The translations under genes and the position numbers were made by a program. A DNA stretch of 64,000 nucleotides from Selaginella tamariscina (taxonomy: Eukaryota; Streptophyta; Lycopodiopsida; Selaginellales; Selaginellaceae): positions 672,598-736,597 of the forward strand of contig PUQB01000067.1 in the NCBI GenBank assembly GCA_003024785.1, in the 5' to 3' direction. Below the pieces are notes generated by a model. The model saw only the letters and a list, made by a program, of their open reading frames with translations, did no database searches and had not been told where the DNA came from. Numbering within the stretch: the first letter of the stretch is position 1; the number at the start of each line of letters is the position of its first letter. Positions 45,420-58,007 of this stretch are shown here, piece by piece.

Positions 45420-46980
45420 ATGTGTATGTAGTAGTATATATTAACATATATAACAATAAATATAATATATGTCAATAAATAGAACCAATGTTGTAATCTC
45501 TTGTTTATTGATATGACAAGTATTTATTTTTTAATTCTTTAATCCTGTACATAGACACTGGGCGGTATGTCATACTCTTAAGCTTAAGATTAAATTAATT
45601 ATAATTTTGTACCAAAATGAAACTCCATGTAAATAAATATTATAGAAAATATGAATACCATTTTCTTATTATGTCGTATTTAAAATTACTATTGGTAACT
45701 TTATTTCCTCTTTAAATTTAGTAACATGTGGTTCCTATGATTACATCACTACTAGGAAGACATAGGTCTTTAGGACAAAATTTTGTTACAAATTATAAAT
45801 TTTGATGAGGCAAATTATGTTTATGGCCCAAGTTTTTTTTTCCATTTTTAAATTGTCATTTTTATAGATTGAATATTGGTATAAAGTATATTAAATTGTC
45901 TTTATTAAGGAGAAATTTTAATAAACACTGAACTAACAATGAGAAAATGTTTTAAGACCGAGAAAATGTTATAAAATTCTGGTCTTCATTAAATGAGAAA
46001 ATTTTAAGGATTATAACGTGAGTAACTTATTCATTAAAGCATAATGCACATGCAAGTAACTTTTTTTATTAAAGCGTAATCCACATGCAAGTTGTTGTTA
46101 GGAAAGAGTACTTTCGAACATATGTTAGGTGATATATGTTACTAACACCACTTAATATTAAAAATATTAACTAATAAATACCTTAAAATTTTGTCCACAC
46201 TTGCATTAGACCAATTGTGTGTAGCTTCTATATTTACGATCAATGCACATGTCTTGAGCGTAGTAGAACCCCTTACAGAAGTTTATTTAGAGTATTTTAC
46301 ACCCTTAGCCCGACTTATACATGTCTCTTGAGCCCAACTTATACAAATATGATAATGAAATTGAGTGCTCTACAAGTATTTCCTATGGACTAGTATATGA
46401 AAAGTGGAGGCATGTTTAAATGGTCATAGAGGATTTCAAAATCTTTCACATCAGTATCATATGTATCTATGAGAACATCATTCTATACATTATCATCCAA
46501 CATGTTATCATAATTAAGACATGAGTCGAAGAAGGGGATTGTTGAATTCGATGGCACACTCTTCTTAGAAGATATGACATCTTCTTTGGCTCATCGTACA
46601 TCCATCCCTTGGGTTTAATGGCATCCACATGAGCTTTAAGATGCAATAAATTCGGTCTAATATGTTGAAAGATGATCTTTATCTCGAACAAGAATTCCTA
46701 AACATATACAACACCAACATTTACTTTTCAGTCATGTTCAAGTATTGTTTCGCCCCATTGTAGCTTTAAATACCCTTGGTACGTCATTATATTAATTTAA
46801 AATAGTGATATTTATAATTAAAAATGCATATCAAAATGAACTTTATTCAAAGCACTATAAAAATTCTACAATAAGTTACAAGGTCAATTCCTATTATAAT
46901 CAAATTCAATTTATATCTTATTGAGTAAATGAAAATACTAACAATTTAACGTGTGTTCCTTTACTAATGAGTGTTTTACT
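45420..46980. other. AT-rich spacer of unit 1
   Basis: No coding support; matches 55114-56560 in unit 2. A short minus-strand frame at 46467-46691 is conserved only because the DNA is duplicated. Confidence 0.6.
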
Positions 46981-47120
46981 GTGTTAAAAAATGTAGCTAC
47001 GATGCTTATGTTTTAATATATTCGAGTCCACAAAATCAATTACATTGAAGCAATTTAAAGTATTACAAATGATGCTTGTGTAAGGAGAATGAAGTCATTG
47101 AAAATAACAAGTATCAATTA

Positions 47121-47124
<4 letters not shown>

Positions 47125-47154
<30 letters not shown>
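47125..47154. repeat. TA microsatellite, unit 1 (partner 56757-56791)
   Basis: Pure TA run of about 30 nt. Unit 2 has a slightly longer run at the matching place and the inverted copy at 24335-24352 a shorter one. Confidence 0.9.
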
Positions 47155-47155
<1 letters not shown>

Positions 47156-47386
47156 CATAAGAAAATGCATCTTTTAACTTTATATTAAATATATTATACT
47201 ATAAAAATGGCACATATTTAGTTATTAATATTATTTTTATTTAGAATATTTAAATATGTAATTCTATAAAATAGATTTAAAGAATGAAAACATATAAATT
47301 TTATTTTGAATTAAAATTTTATAATGTTTTACTATTATGTACTATATATGTAGCTTTTAAGAAACATAAATGCCTCACTCCTTCAT

Positions 47387-47742
47387 AACTAGCTGCAATG
47401 TCTACACAGAAGTTACTGATTGAAGTTGGAGTAAATGAGGATGACCCTTGGATCCACATGTTCACCATTACCAACTCCAATCCTACAAGAAGCACCATCA
47501 AAGAGGAAGCAATGCTAATTACGGGTGTGACAGCAGCTGTAGGCACGTACACAAATCATGTTGATGGCTCTAGCCTTGAGAAGAAGTTGCTTTTGGACGT
47601 TGAAGGGAGACCAATTGCTGATGCAAATGGCGTTTCTTTTGTTCATACGACTTATATCACATATCATGAGACACACATATCCCATGAAGAGCCCCTATAT
47701 GAAGAATTTTGGGAACTGTGTTGTATTTATGTATACTTATGA
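47387..47742 (+). pseudogene. unrecognised ORF (unit 1 copy)
   Basis: Encodes VNEDDPWIHMFTITNSN, TYTNHVDGSSLEKKLLLD and EGRPIADANGVSFV. The start region is in another frame (SCNVYTEVTD, about 47390-47420), so one small indel separates the Cys-containing start from the rest. It lacks most of the CESSC segment seen in the 22.9-kb copy. Function unknown. It faces the Dof-type ORF on the other strand, about 470 nt away. Confidence 0.45.
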
Positions 47743-48210
47743 CTTAAATTTCTTATACCAATTTCTTTAATCTATTAATACTCGCATAATTTTTATAATA
47801 GTGTATAGAATGGTAGTAGCGTAATAGAGTATTATTACACTTCGTACTATATTATAAGGTTACATGCAAACGAATATTATAAACATTAATTTGTTGGCAT
47901 TAAAGACATTCAGCCACATTGCTAAATTATATACACGTAGCATACATACATCGAGAGGTATAAAAAACCTAGTTATATACATAATTAAAATGTGGTTATG
48001 AATTCATGTATTTACCTGCAATTATATAGTATCTTAGTCATTTGTAAGATCTTTTCTAAATCTGACATCACTTTACTTTATTCTATGTAAGACTCAAAAT
48101 AATAATAAAACTTTCCCCATACATCAGTGTCGAAAGAATAACAAAATTAATATTTCATTATTTTATGGGTGTAAACAGTGTATTTAATTGTGTGTATTTT
48201 ACATAAAAAA

Positions 48211-49002
48211 TCATACAAGGGTTGAATAGAAACAACTCCTTGCATTACATCTTGGATTTGGTGGTATCATATTCTTAATACTGAATGAATTAATTATAAT
48301 TTTGCACCAAAACAAGGTTAGTAAGAGAGGATAAAAGCATAGAAATGGCTCACTCAGATTTTTGCAAGGATCTTGTGTTACAAGCAACAGATGCCGGCGC
48401 TTACTATTGACTCTCCCTCCCTTAACGAACCTTCGCTTACACTTGCCACATCTAAAATTAGCCTGATTCTTGTTTCCATTGTTATAATGCTGAAACGTAG
48501 TCTTCTCGTATCCACAAAAGATGCATGTTGGAGCTGGAGGTGGCGCTTGTGCTTCATCCGGTGGGTTAGGAATATTCACTAGCATTCCGGTAGCAGGAAC
48601 ATCCACAGCCTGGGATTCTTGAGCATGTGAAGAAGTCTCTATGACCTTTTTCCCTTTATCTTTAGTCTTTACATGTGTATTCCGAGAGCGCTTCTCCCCT
48701 TGATCTGCATGTGTAATTCGAGAGCGCTTTTCCCCTTGATCTGCAGTCTTTACGTGTGTAATTCGAGAGCGCTTTTCCCCTTGATCTGCAGTCTTTATGT
48801 GTGTATTCCGAGAGCTATCGAGTGGGTTGTCCTTGCAGCTGGAGCCCTCGCAAGCACCATCTCCGAATTTTGACTGGTCACCAATCTGGAATCTCAGTAA
48901 TCTCACTTCCTTGTTAACCACAACTTGTGCGTGATCTAATAAGTATCTCTCTAATGAAGGATACCATTTCTCTGTTAAGACATGAATACCTTTTTTCTCC
49001 AT
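48211..49002 (-). CDS. Dof-type zinc-finger protein (unit 1 copy)
   Basis: Open frame of 263 codons from the ATG at 49002. Residues 160-186 form a C-x2-C-x21-C-x2-C finger (CIFCGYEKTTFQHYNN, NQANFRCGKC) followed by KRRFVKGG. This is the Dof layout, including YNN, NQ and KGG; the arm diverges after KGG. Residues about 66-115 are three to four copies of a 15-residue basic repeat (THVKTADQGEKRSR), and 144-158 is Pro-rich. Dof proteins are plant transcription factors binding AAAG. Here the finger lies far from the N terminus, which is unusual, and the C-terminal 50 residues read like spacer translated into protein, so an intron or earlier stop is possible. This is the least damaged of four copies in the window. 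Confidence 0.7.
   Translation of the reverse strand: MEKKGIHVLTEKWYPSLERYLLDHAQVVVNKEVRLLRFQIGDQSKFGDGACEGSSCKDNPLDSSRNTHIKTADQGEKRSRITHVKTADQGEKRSRITHADQGEKRSRNTHVKTKDKGKKVIETSSHAQESQAVDVPATGMLVNIPNPPDEAQAPPPAPTCIFCGYEKTTFQHYNNGNKNQANFRCGKCKRRFVKGGRVNSKRRHLLLVTQDPCKNLSEPFLCFYPLLLTLFWCKIIINSFSIKNMIPPNPRCNARSCFYSTLV
48675..48810 (-). repeat. 45-bp coding minisatellite in the Dof-type ORF
   Basis: Units of about 45 bp (minus strand) with the invariant words TGCAGATCAAGGGGAAAAGC and CGAATTACACACGT. Unit 1 has about four units, one shortened. The same array at 58320-58515 in unit 2 has one more. Confidence 0.85.
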
Positions 49003-49069
49003 AGAGATGAAAGACACAAACCGCACGATATACAAAACACCAAGAAGAGCAAGGCCAATCCTATGTTTT

Positions 49070-51180
49070 ACCTATAGGGTTCTTTTATATTGCGATTTTC
49101 ACGCGTTGAAATTATGTTAAAATGGATCCCACGACCAAATGCTGAATGATGTGCGTGTATACAATACAAAACTTAGAATCCAGGTTATCTAGTGCAAAAC
49201 TATTGGAAGAAAACACAAAAATTAAATAAGAAGTAGCTTGCGAGCTTTGTAAAAGCTGTTACCAAGATAATGTAAAACAATCAACAAAGTTATAAATGCT
49301 GGAATTGGACACGGAGTAATACTTTATTAATTTGAAAATTTGAATACTAAATGTATATACATGACATTCAGTCTATGATTGCCTCTTACATGCACATACG
49401 TTTAGTGTACTTATGTAAAACCAGACCATCCACGTGTGCACAATGCACACTGCTAATCATTTATGTCAATACAATGTGGACAAATATATATCACATCTTG
49501 GATGTTAATGTTTGTAATACAAGCGCACAATATACTCATTAAAATATTACATTATGATGGTTAGTATAAATGTGTACATAATGGACAAGTACTCACACGG
49601 TAAGGATACACTGTATGTTAAAACACTAAACAATTTTCTCAAAGAGAGTTCAACTCGTGCCATACCATACAAATATGGGAGAGGTACAGATATGTGCACG
49701 TTCCTGTTAGAATTTCAAAAGAGCTTCTTGATAAATGCCAAGATTTCTTTATATCGTCAAGATTTATTAAACCAGTAGTTCAACATTGATCCCATCTCAT
49801 AAACATTGTACAGTAACAAAATAAAAATGTTTAGACAAGTAGTATATTTGTACATGTTGCATAAAACTGTTATAATATTTTTAAAACAACTGCATTATTA
49901 CTAAAAACTTTTGATACATTCTCAAGTACATACCGTTAACTTCTCTCTCACACACACGCACAATGTATGTGCTGTATGGATAATGTTTGTATAATATTTA
50001 ACATGTGCTAAGTAATGACAACTACATTTAAAGGTTTGTTATAGGTTCGTGAGGAAAAGAAATGGAATGAAACATCTGTATATAATATATCGCAGTGCAC
50101 GCATGTACATGCATATGAATATTCAAATAAATGCATATAACATATAAATACAAAATAGTGTGTATAATAAGTTTACTGTGTGTATCTTTCTGTTATGACC
50201 CCCCATCAACAGTCGTCGTCTTGAATCCTAACCTCCAAGGGCAATCATAAATTCTAAACATATGTGGCACTATTGGGAGTGTTGACAACCATCTAAATCC
50301 GAAACCCGATTGGCTCGGTCGTTGACCCATCCGCGTGGGACTATTAGGGGGCCACTGAATCTGCATGACATACATTGCATTGACCATATTACAATAACAA
50401 TTGAGTTAAATATAAACTCATTAGGTTAAGAATAACAATTGGTTAAGAGTCTAACACCTCACAGGTTGAAGATATGGATTAATGTCGAACTTGAGGAATA
50501 AATTCTCATGGTTAAGGATAGAAACAAGGAGGTTCAAGTTTGCGAGTTTGAGGTTCAAGTCTAAAACTCCAAGGTATATAAAATATTCTTTGAATATTAG
50601 GGTATCTTAGAAACATAAATAGTGAAGAGAGTATATTTGTATTTTGTTTTTTTAATTTTTATCGTTCCAACTGGAATAAACTCGCCATGGTTAAAGATAA
50701 GAACAAGGTTTAGGGTTTATAGGGAATAAACTCATTAGGTTAAGGAAGGAACTTAATGGGTTAAGTAAGAATAACAAATAAATTCATTAATAAACTATTA
50801 TTAGATAATTAAGCCCACCATGTGTCACTAATTCATATATTAATTTGTTTAGGGTGTAATGTTCTTAATAAGTTTAAGATATTAGGAAGATTATATTTTA
50901 CTCCACTTGAGAATTTATCTCCATATAAGACATTATTTTCTTAAAAATCGATTTTAGAATGATTTTAAAATGGAAACATCTAATGATGTGAATGGAAAAT
51001 TATCACAACAAAATGTTAATATATTCATTAATATGTTGTGTTGTGGTTATGCTATTCATATCCATGTTTTAGAAATATCTTATATATTATATGTACACAA
51101 AAAGTTTATATTTATGTAAAATGTGTATAAAAAATAGTAAATATAAATATATGCGTATATATTTTATTGTTTTACTTATT
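49070..51180. other. spacer of unit 1, no gene supported
   Basis: AT-rich with CA tracts. Around 50400-50760, GGTTAAGAATAACAA-type words recur in diverged form, a decayed short-period repeat. Equivalent DNA is at 58770-60900. Confidence 0.55.
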
Positions 51181-51290
51181 GTGAGGTGTGCGAGGTGTGG
51201 ACACCAAAGTGGAGATCATGAGTGCGAAATGAGAGACGCGATTATGTCCAACGAAGCAGGAGGTTGCCGCGTGACGACCCCTTGAACACC
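51181..51290 (+). pseudogene. CIR-family zinc-knuckle exon remnant (unit 1)
   Basis: Encodes RCARCGHQSGDHECEMRDAI, then MSNEA, and after a frame change RDDPLNTIVAHSNN. The plant CBF1-interacting-corepressor-like proteins carry CxRCGxxGHQSGDRECxxxDAxMPNE.xRLxRDDPL, so both halves fit one exon with an indel near 51260. Three residues between the Cys pair and His are missing, so the knuckle could not fold normally. No other exon of that family was found nearby. Confidence 0.5.
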
Positions 51291-52529
51291 ATCGTGGCTC
51301 ACTCAAATAATGTATGTCGCTTCTAGCATGTGGAACGTGATATAAACAACACATGCATACACGTTGAGTACTGCTCTTTTCTCGACGTGTACAAATGTAG
51401 AGAGATATATGGCTTTTAACTTGTGCATTTCTATTTTCCAAGTGTATAAATGGGGTGCACCGGAACTTTTTTAGCCGTGTATACATACGTGTGTGTGTGT
51501 GGATTCAATGAGTAGTTACTAATAACATTTTATTGAAAGAAACTTCAACAACTCTTCGTGCAACTTTTTATATTATGTATAATCTGGACAAAAAATTGAG
51601 TAATATAATGTAGTGCATATCGATATTAATCTTACACTTTAAGGTAAATTTTAAAGTGAAATATTAAAAAATAATTGATATAACTTGGAGTGTAATATTT
51701 TGATTATAAAACTCTTTTTTTCTACAATGTTTGTTTTGTTTGATATCTAGGCAATAACATTATTTATATACTAGACACTGTCCACTGTCTATATACAACG
51801 TACTATTTGCAATGCACTAAATCAAAACATCTTTAAACTATATAGTATGTACATATATTCACATGCATGTATTCACGTGCACTACGTCTGTATGTATTGT
51901 TATATTGGGTATAATATAACACAATTGAGTAAACTACACGTGTGTGCACAGGAGAGGCTGCAAGCACCACAGAAAGAAGAATAAATTATACAAAAGTGAT
52001 TAAATCAAATGACAAACAACAAATTCATGACAAAATTAATAATATTTCATCAATTTAATTTCAAGTTTAAAATGCAAATGTATAAATAATTTTAATAGCG
52101 AGGAAACTCACGCTGCTGATTTATAAATTTTAATTTAGATTAGGAATATGTAATTCTTAATATGATACATAATATTCAAATCAAAATATATTTAAAAGTG
52201 TACACAATGTGTAATGTATGTTTATGTATGCAATATATTAATCAATATAATATAAAATTTAAAACATAAAAAGAATATAGTTTATAAGTAGAAAGATATC
52301 ACGCGTCTTAATTTGATATTGCAATTACACTATACCATCCATATCCAATGTAAATTTTAAACAAAAACTTCGTTACCGTAGGATCAGCTCTCAACGGATA
52401 CCAATGCACGCTATTTTGTGGAGATCCGATGGCTTGAAATCCTACACGTGACCATACACATGGTGTATAAATAGATTAGGTTTGTAATGTATGGATTACA
52501 TTAGATCTTTGCTTCCAGATCTATATAAT
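51291..52529. other. AT-rich upstream region of the macro gene
   Basis: No coding support. A TATAAATAG box lies at about 52466-52474, roughly 60 nt upstream of the start codon region of the macro gene, and is conserved in the next unit at 62252-62260. Confidence 0.5.
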
Positions 52530-55113
52530 ATGCATCGCGTAAGCGTGCATGTTCATGTAATGATGAAGATGGCAAGAAGAGGAGTAAGGCTGGTATGTAT
52601 ATGTATATGTATGTATATAAGTTTACATATTGGTATAAACACATGCATGTCTATACATATGTCTCTTTTGAACAATACTATGTGTGGATGTCATATTACA
52701 CATACACACAAAACCCTATTTGTCTTTACACGTACGATGGTTTTCAACGTGTATGTGTGTGTGATATATCGCGCAGGCAACAGTACACATTGGAGACACA
52801 TCTATTACTTGTGTATTATTCTTAACTTATGGTGTATATATATAGTTTGTGCATAAATAACTACGTATATCCACCATATAACTATATATTAACATATATA
52901 TTTATAACATGCAAAACCACACATCAATGCAAGATATATACATACATATTACGTATTAGGTTATATACACATATGGAAACGTAACCATGTGTTACACACG
53001 TATATAAATGAATATTTTCTATGTCAATTGTGGTAGTTACTACTTGAAACTGAATTGAATTTGGTTTTGGTTAAATTTCTATAAACGTGTATAGGCAAAC
53101 TCATATTTAAATGGTTTATTTTTGTTGGGGTACAAAGAGACGAGTGCTCAAGTCGCCAGCTTCAGGTGAACGCTTCGTGTAAGCTGGTGTTACGCCGGGG
53201 GGACATCACCAAGTGGTCCGTCGACGGCAAGACGGATGCTATTGTGAATGCGGCTAACATGGTGATGCTGGGGGCGGTGGAGTGGATGGAGGTACACATA
53301 GATCTCTCTCCATATACTTTTTCTTGATGGATTTGCCCTCTTTCTATAGCGATTCATCGGGCAGCTGGATTGGAGTTACTTGCCGCTTGCCGCAAGGTGC
53401 CCGAGGTCTCTCCTGGGGTTCGCTGCCCAACTGGGTCTGCTGTACAAACTCCGTAAGTGCATACAAACACATACACACGCATGTATATGCACATTGTGTA
53501 TTATAGATTTAATTCATTAAAGAAACTTAGTGTGTGATATGTTTCTTTATATTTAAAAGTGCGATTTTGTTAGCTATTGCATTGATTTAAGTTAACAGGA
53601 AATCGTATGAAATCCCATTTTATTAATTAGTTTATGAATCAAATAATGAAATAGAAAAACAAGTGCTAGATATCTTCACCATTTCACTTATGAAGTTTGT
53701 AATAGTATTTCCAAATACATCTTTGAACGACATTACATTCGTATGATTGCATATTATTGTTCAAAGTATGTGTGTTTGCATGTGTACACATAATATATCA
53801 TATAATATGTATGCAATATGTGTGTGTGCGCGTGTGTATGTATATGCATACATAAATAGACATATTATATAATATTTGTAACTGTTTATTATAGATTTTA
53901 GAAATGAATCTTTTTAAAATATACTGTATATTGGTTTTAATCTAGAATATATTAAACGAAAGAACTGATATACAAAACTGAGATACTTATTTACTTAAAT
54001 ATTCATTAATAAAATTACAGTTTTATTTGTGTCTTATATGTATATATTAATGTAATATTATCACTATTCTATGTCTATATGAATGCTCACATATTATGAT
54101 AGATATATAGGCAATGAAATGTATTGATTAGGTAGAGGTGTGTATGATGTTGGAGTGTACATCTATATCTCTAATTCCTAAATAAATGATAATATTAGTT
54201 ACTAACTAGAGAGCGACAACAGTCACATATATGAATGAATGAATTATTTCCTCTATTGCTCACACACATTCTCTCTCTCATTAAGTGTGTGTTTGTGTAT
54301 GCCAGAGGATTCTTGCTGCCAGTCGCTCATATAATCCACACTGTTGGTCCCATTTTCCATAGATCAAAGGCTGACGAGTGCTCCAAGCAGCTGTATAAAG
54401 CATACAGGTATTTTTTTTTTTTTCTTAAAAATCATATATACAAAAATTATATAATATACAAATTATGTAGTGTAATTGGGAAGATATTATATGATGTTTC
54501 TTTATCTGATTAAATAGAATACTTATCTACGCTGGCGCCATGTTATTACATTACATATGTTATATAGTATATTTGATATATAAGTTCGAATATACAAACA
54601 ATCAATATTATCTTTAAACTAATCCGGTTGTTTAACAGCAACTCCCTGAAACTTGCGAGGGAGAAAGGCATCAACTACATTGCATTCCCAGCTATATCTT
54701 GTGGGGTTTATGGGTATGTTTATATACTATACAAACGGATTAAAATGTCATTCATAAATAGCTTAAATATTGATTTATTGCAGCTATCCACTTGGTCATG
54801 CAGTGAAGGTTGCCCTGAAAGCTGTTCAAGATAACTCTGAGGGGTTTAAGGAGGTAATTTGTGTGTGTGTGAGAGAGAGAAAGAGAACTCATTATAAACC
54901 ATGGGCTTATTAAATGTTATAGCGCTTAATGTGTATGTAGTAACATGAATGTTACAGCAGGAGCTAACCTACTTTGTTATTTATTATATTTGTGTCATAT
55001 GTATTGTTATTTACTTATTTATTTTTCAGATACACTTCGTGCTGTTTGACACCAGTACATGGGATGCTTTCCTAAAAGGTGTAGGGACAGATTTAGAGAA
55101 GGATGAACAATGA
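52530..55113 (+). CDS. macro-domain ADP-ribose hydrolase-like gene (junction copy), 7 exons
   Basis: Only macro gene with all exons: 52530-52592, 53138-53291, 53350-53452, 54306-54407, 54639-54713, 54784-54853, 55030-55113, about 216 residues if the frame were intact. It has the MacroD-type hallmarks: DAIVNAAN, a Gly-rich loop then VDG, IHRAAG, GVRCPTGSAV, HIIHTVGPIF and FPAISCGVYGYPLGHA. Such enzymes bind ADP-ribose and remove it from proteins, nucleic acids or O-acetyl-ADP-ribose. The basic N terminus could be nuclear. The start codon region lacks one base present in the next copy, and exon 2 lacks two (near 53165 and 53275), so as written the frame is broken three times. The gene crosses the unit junction at 54447: exons 1-4 are unit 1 DNA, exons 5-7 unit 2. 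Confidence 0.88.
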
Positions 55114-56753
55114 ATATAATATATGTTAATAAATAGAACCAATGTTGTAATCTCTTGTTTATTGATATGACAAGTATTTATTTTTTAATTCTTTAATCCT
55201 GTACATAGACACTATGGGCGGTATGTCATACTCTTAAGCTTAAGATTAAATTAATTATAATTTTGTACCAAAATGAAACTCCATGTAGAATACCATTTCT
55301 TATTATGTCGTATTTAAAATTACTATTGGTAACTTTATTTCCTCTTTAAATTTAGTAACATGTGGTTCCTATGATTACATCACTATAGGAAGACATAGGT
55401 CTTTAGGACAAAATTTTGTTACAAATTATAAATTTTGATGAGGCAAATTATGTTTATGGACCAAGTTTTTTTTCCATTCTTAAATTGTCATTTTTATAGA
55501 GAATATTGGTATAAAGTATATTAAATTGTCTTTATTAAGGAGAAATTTTAATAAACACTGAACTAACAATGAGAAAATGTTTTAAGACCGAGAAAATGTT
55601 ATAAAATTCTGGTCCTTCATTAAATGAGAAAATTTTAAGGATTATAACGTGAGTAACTTATTCATTAAAGCATAATGCACATGCAAGTAACTTTTTTTTA
55701 TTAAAGCGTAATCCACATGCAAGTTGTTGTTAGGAAAGAGTACTTTCAAACATATGTTAGGTGATATATGTTACTAACACCACTTAATATTAAAAATATT
55801 AGTTAATAAAATACCTTAAAATTTTGTCCACACTTGCATTAGACCAATTGTGTGTAGCTTCTATATTTACGATCAATGCACATGTCTTGAGCGTAGTAGA
55901 CCCCTTACAGAAGTTTATTTAGAGTATTTTACACCCTTAGCCCGACTTATACATGTCTCTTGAGCCCAACTTATACAAATATGATAATGAAATTGAGTGC
56001 TCTACAAGTATTTCCTATGGACTAGTATATGAAAAGTGGAGGCATGTTTAAATGGTCATAGAGGATTTCAAAATCTTTCACATCAGTATCATATGTATCT
56101 ATGAGAACATCATTCTATACATTATCATCCAACTGTTATCATAATTAAGACATGAGTCGAAGAAGGGGATTGTTGAATTCGATGGCACACTCTTCTTAGA
56201 AAGATATGACATCTTCTTTGGCTCATCGTACATCCATCCCTTGGGTTTAATGGCATCCACATGAGCTTTAGGATGCAATAAATTCGGTCTAATATGTTGA
56301 AAGATGATCTTTATCTCGAATAAGAATTCCTAAACATATACAACACCAACATTTACTTTTCAGTCATGTTCAAGTATTGTTTCGCCCCATTGTAGCTTTA
56401 AATACCCTTGGTACGTCATTATATTAATTTAAAATAGTGATATTTATAATTAAAAATGCATATCAAAATGAACTTTATCAAAGCACTGTAAAAATTCTAC
56501 AATAAGTTACAAGGTCAATTCCTATTATAATCAAATTCAATTTATATCTTATTGAGTAAATGAAAATACTAACAATTTAACGTGTGTTCCTTCACTAATG
56601 AGTGTTTTACTGTGTTAAAAAATGTAGCTACAGGTGCTTATGTTTTAATATATTCGAGTCCACAAAATCAATTACAGTTGAAGCAATTTAAAGTATTACA
56701 AATGATGCTTGTGTAAGGAGAATGAAGTCATTGAAAATAACAAGTATCAATTA

Positions 56754-56792
<39 letters not shown>

Positions 56793-56990
56793 CATAAGAA
56801 AATGCATCTTTTAACTTTATATTAAATATATTATACTATAAAAATGGCACATATTTAGTTATTAATATTATTTTTATTTAGAATATTTAAATATGTAATT
56901 CTATAAAATAGATTTAAAAATGAAAACATATAAACTTTTATTTTGAATTAAAATTTTATAATGTTTTACTATTATGTACTATATATGTAG
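55114..56990. other. AT-rich spacer of unit 2
   Basis: Matches 45450-47360. No gene recognised. A TA run lies at 56757-56791. Confidence 0.6.
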
Positions 56991-57019
56991 CTTTTAAGAA
57001 ACATAAATGCCTCACTCCT

Positions 57020-57403
57020 TCAACTAGCTGCAATGTCTACACAGAGTTACTGATTGAAGTTGGAGTAAATGAGGATGACCCTTGGATCCACATGTTCACC
57101 ATTACCAACTCCAATCCTACAAGAAGCACCATCAAAGAGGAAGCAATGCTAATTACGGTGTGACAGCAGCTGTAGGCACGTACACAAATCATGTGATGGC
57201 TCTAGCCTTGAGAAGAAGTGCTTTTGGACGTTGAAGGGAGACCAATTGCTGATGCAAATGGCGTTTCTTTTGTTCATACGACTTATATCACATATCATGA
57301 GACACACACATATCCCATGAAGAGCCGCTATATGAAGAATTTTGGGAACTGTGTTGTATTTATGTATACTTATGACTTAAATTTCTTATACCAATTTCTT
57401 TAA
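57020..57403 (+). pseudogene. unrecognised ORF (unit 2 copy)
   Basis: Same sequence as 47387-47742 with extra single-base losses (near 57050, 57157, 57194 and 57220), so only the EGRPIADANGVSFV part stays open. More damaged than the unit 1 copy. Confidence 0.5.
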
Positions 57404-58007
57404 TCTATTAATACTTGCATAATTTTTATAATAGTGTAGCGTAATAGAGAGATGTATGTATTATTACACTTCGTACTATATTATAAGGTTACATGCAAAC
57501 GAATATTATAAACATTAATTTGTTGGCATTAAAGACATTCAGCCACATTGCACATAGGCATATGAGAGAACTAGAAGCTAAATTATATACACGTAGCATA
57601 CATACATCGAGAGGTATAAAAACCTAGTTATATACATAATTAATATGTGGTTATGAATTCATGTATTTACCTGCAATTATATAGTATCTTAGTTATTTGT
57701 AAGATCTTTTCTAAATCTGACATCACTTTACTTTATTCTATGTAAGACTCAAAATAATAATAAAACTTTCCCCATACATCAGTGTCGAAAGAATAACAAA
57801 ATTAATATTTCATTATTTTATGGGTGTAAACAGTGTATTTAATTGTGTGTATTTTACATAAAAAATCATACAAGGGTTGAATAGAAACAACTCCTTGCAT
57901 TACATCTTGGATTTGGTGGTATCATATTCTTAATACTGGAATGAATTAATTATAATTTTGCACCAAAACAAGGTTAGTAAGAGAGGATAAAAGCATAGAA
58001 ATGGCTC

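Larger units (their letters stand above)
44988..54447. repeat. tandem unit 1 of the macro/Dof segment (about 9.46 kb)
   Basis: DNA from ATAATATACAAATTATGTAG at 44988 to the same words at about 54448 is followed by a second copy to the window end. Order inside: 3' remnant of a macro gene, AT-rich spacer, unrecognised ORF (+), Dof-type ORF (-), spacer, zinc-knuckle remnant (+), and the 5' two-thirds of the next macro gene. By eye the copies are nearly identical over thousands of bases, differing mainly by single-base indels and a few indels of 40-150 bp. Confidence 0.93.

Noticed and set aside
46467..46691. Minus-strand ORF in the spacer of unit 1 as a gene
   Set aside because: Broken in the unit 2 copy, no domain, no splice context; conserved only through duplication of the DNA.
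53282..53506. ORF MDGGTHRSLSIYFF across the macro gene
   Set aside because: It reads through an intron and out of frame over exon 3; the correct frame there is IHRAAG ... PTGSAV.
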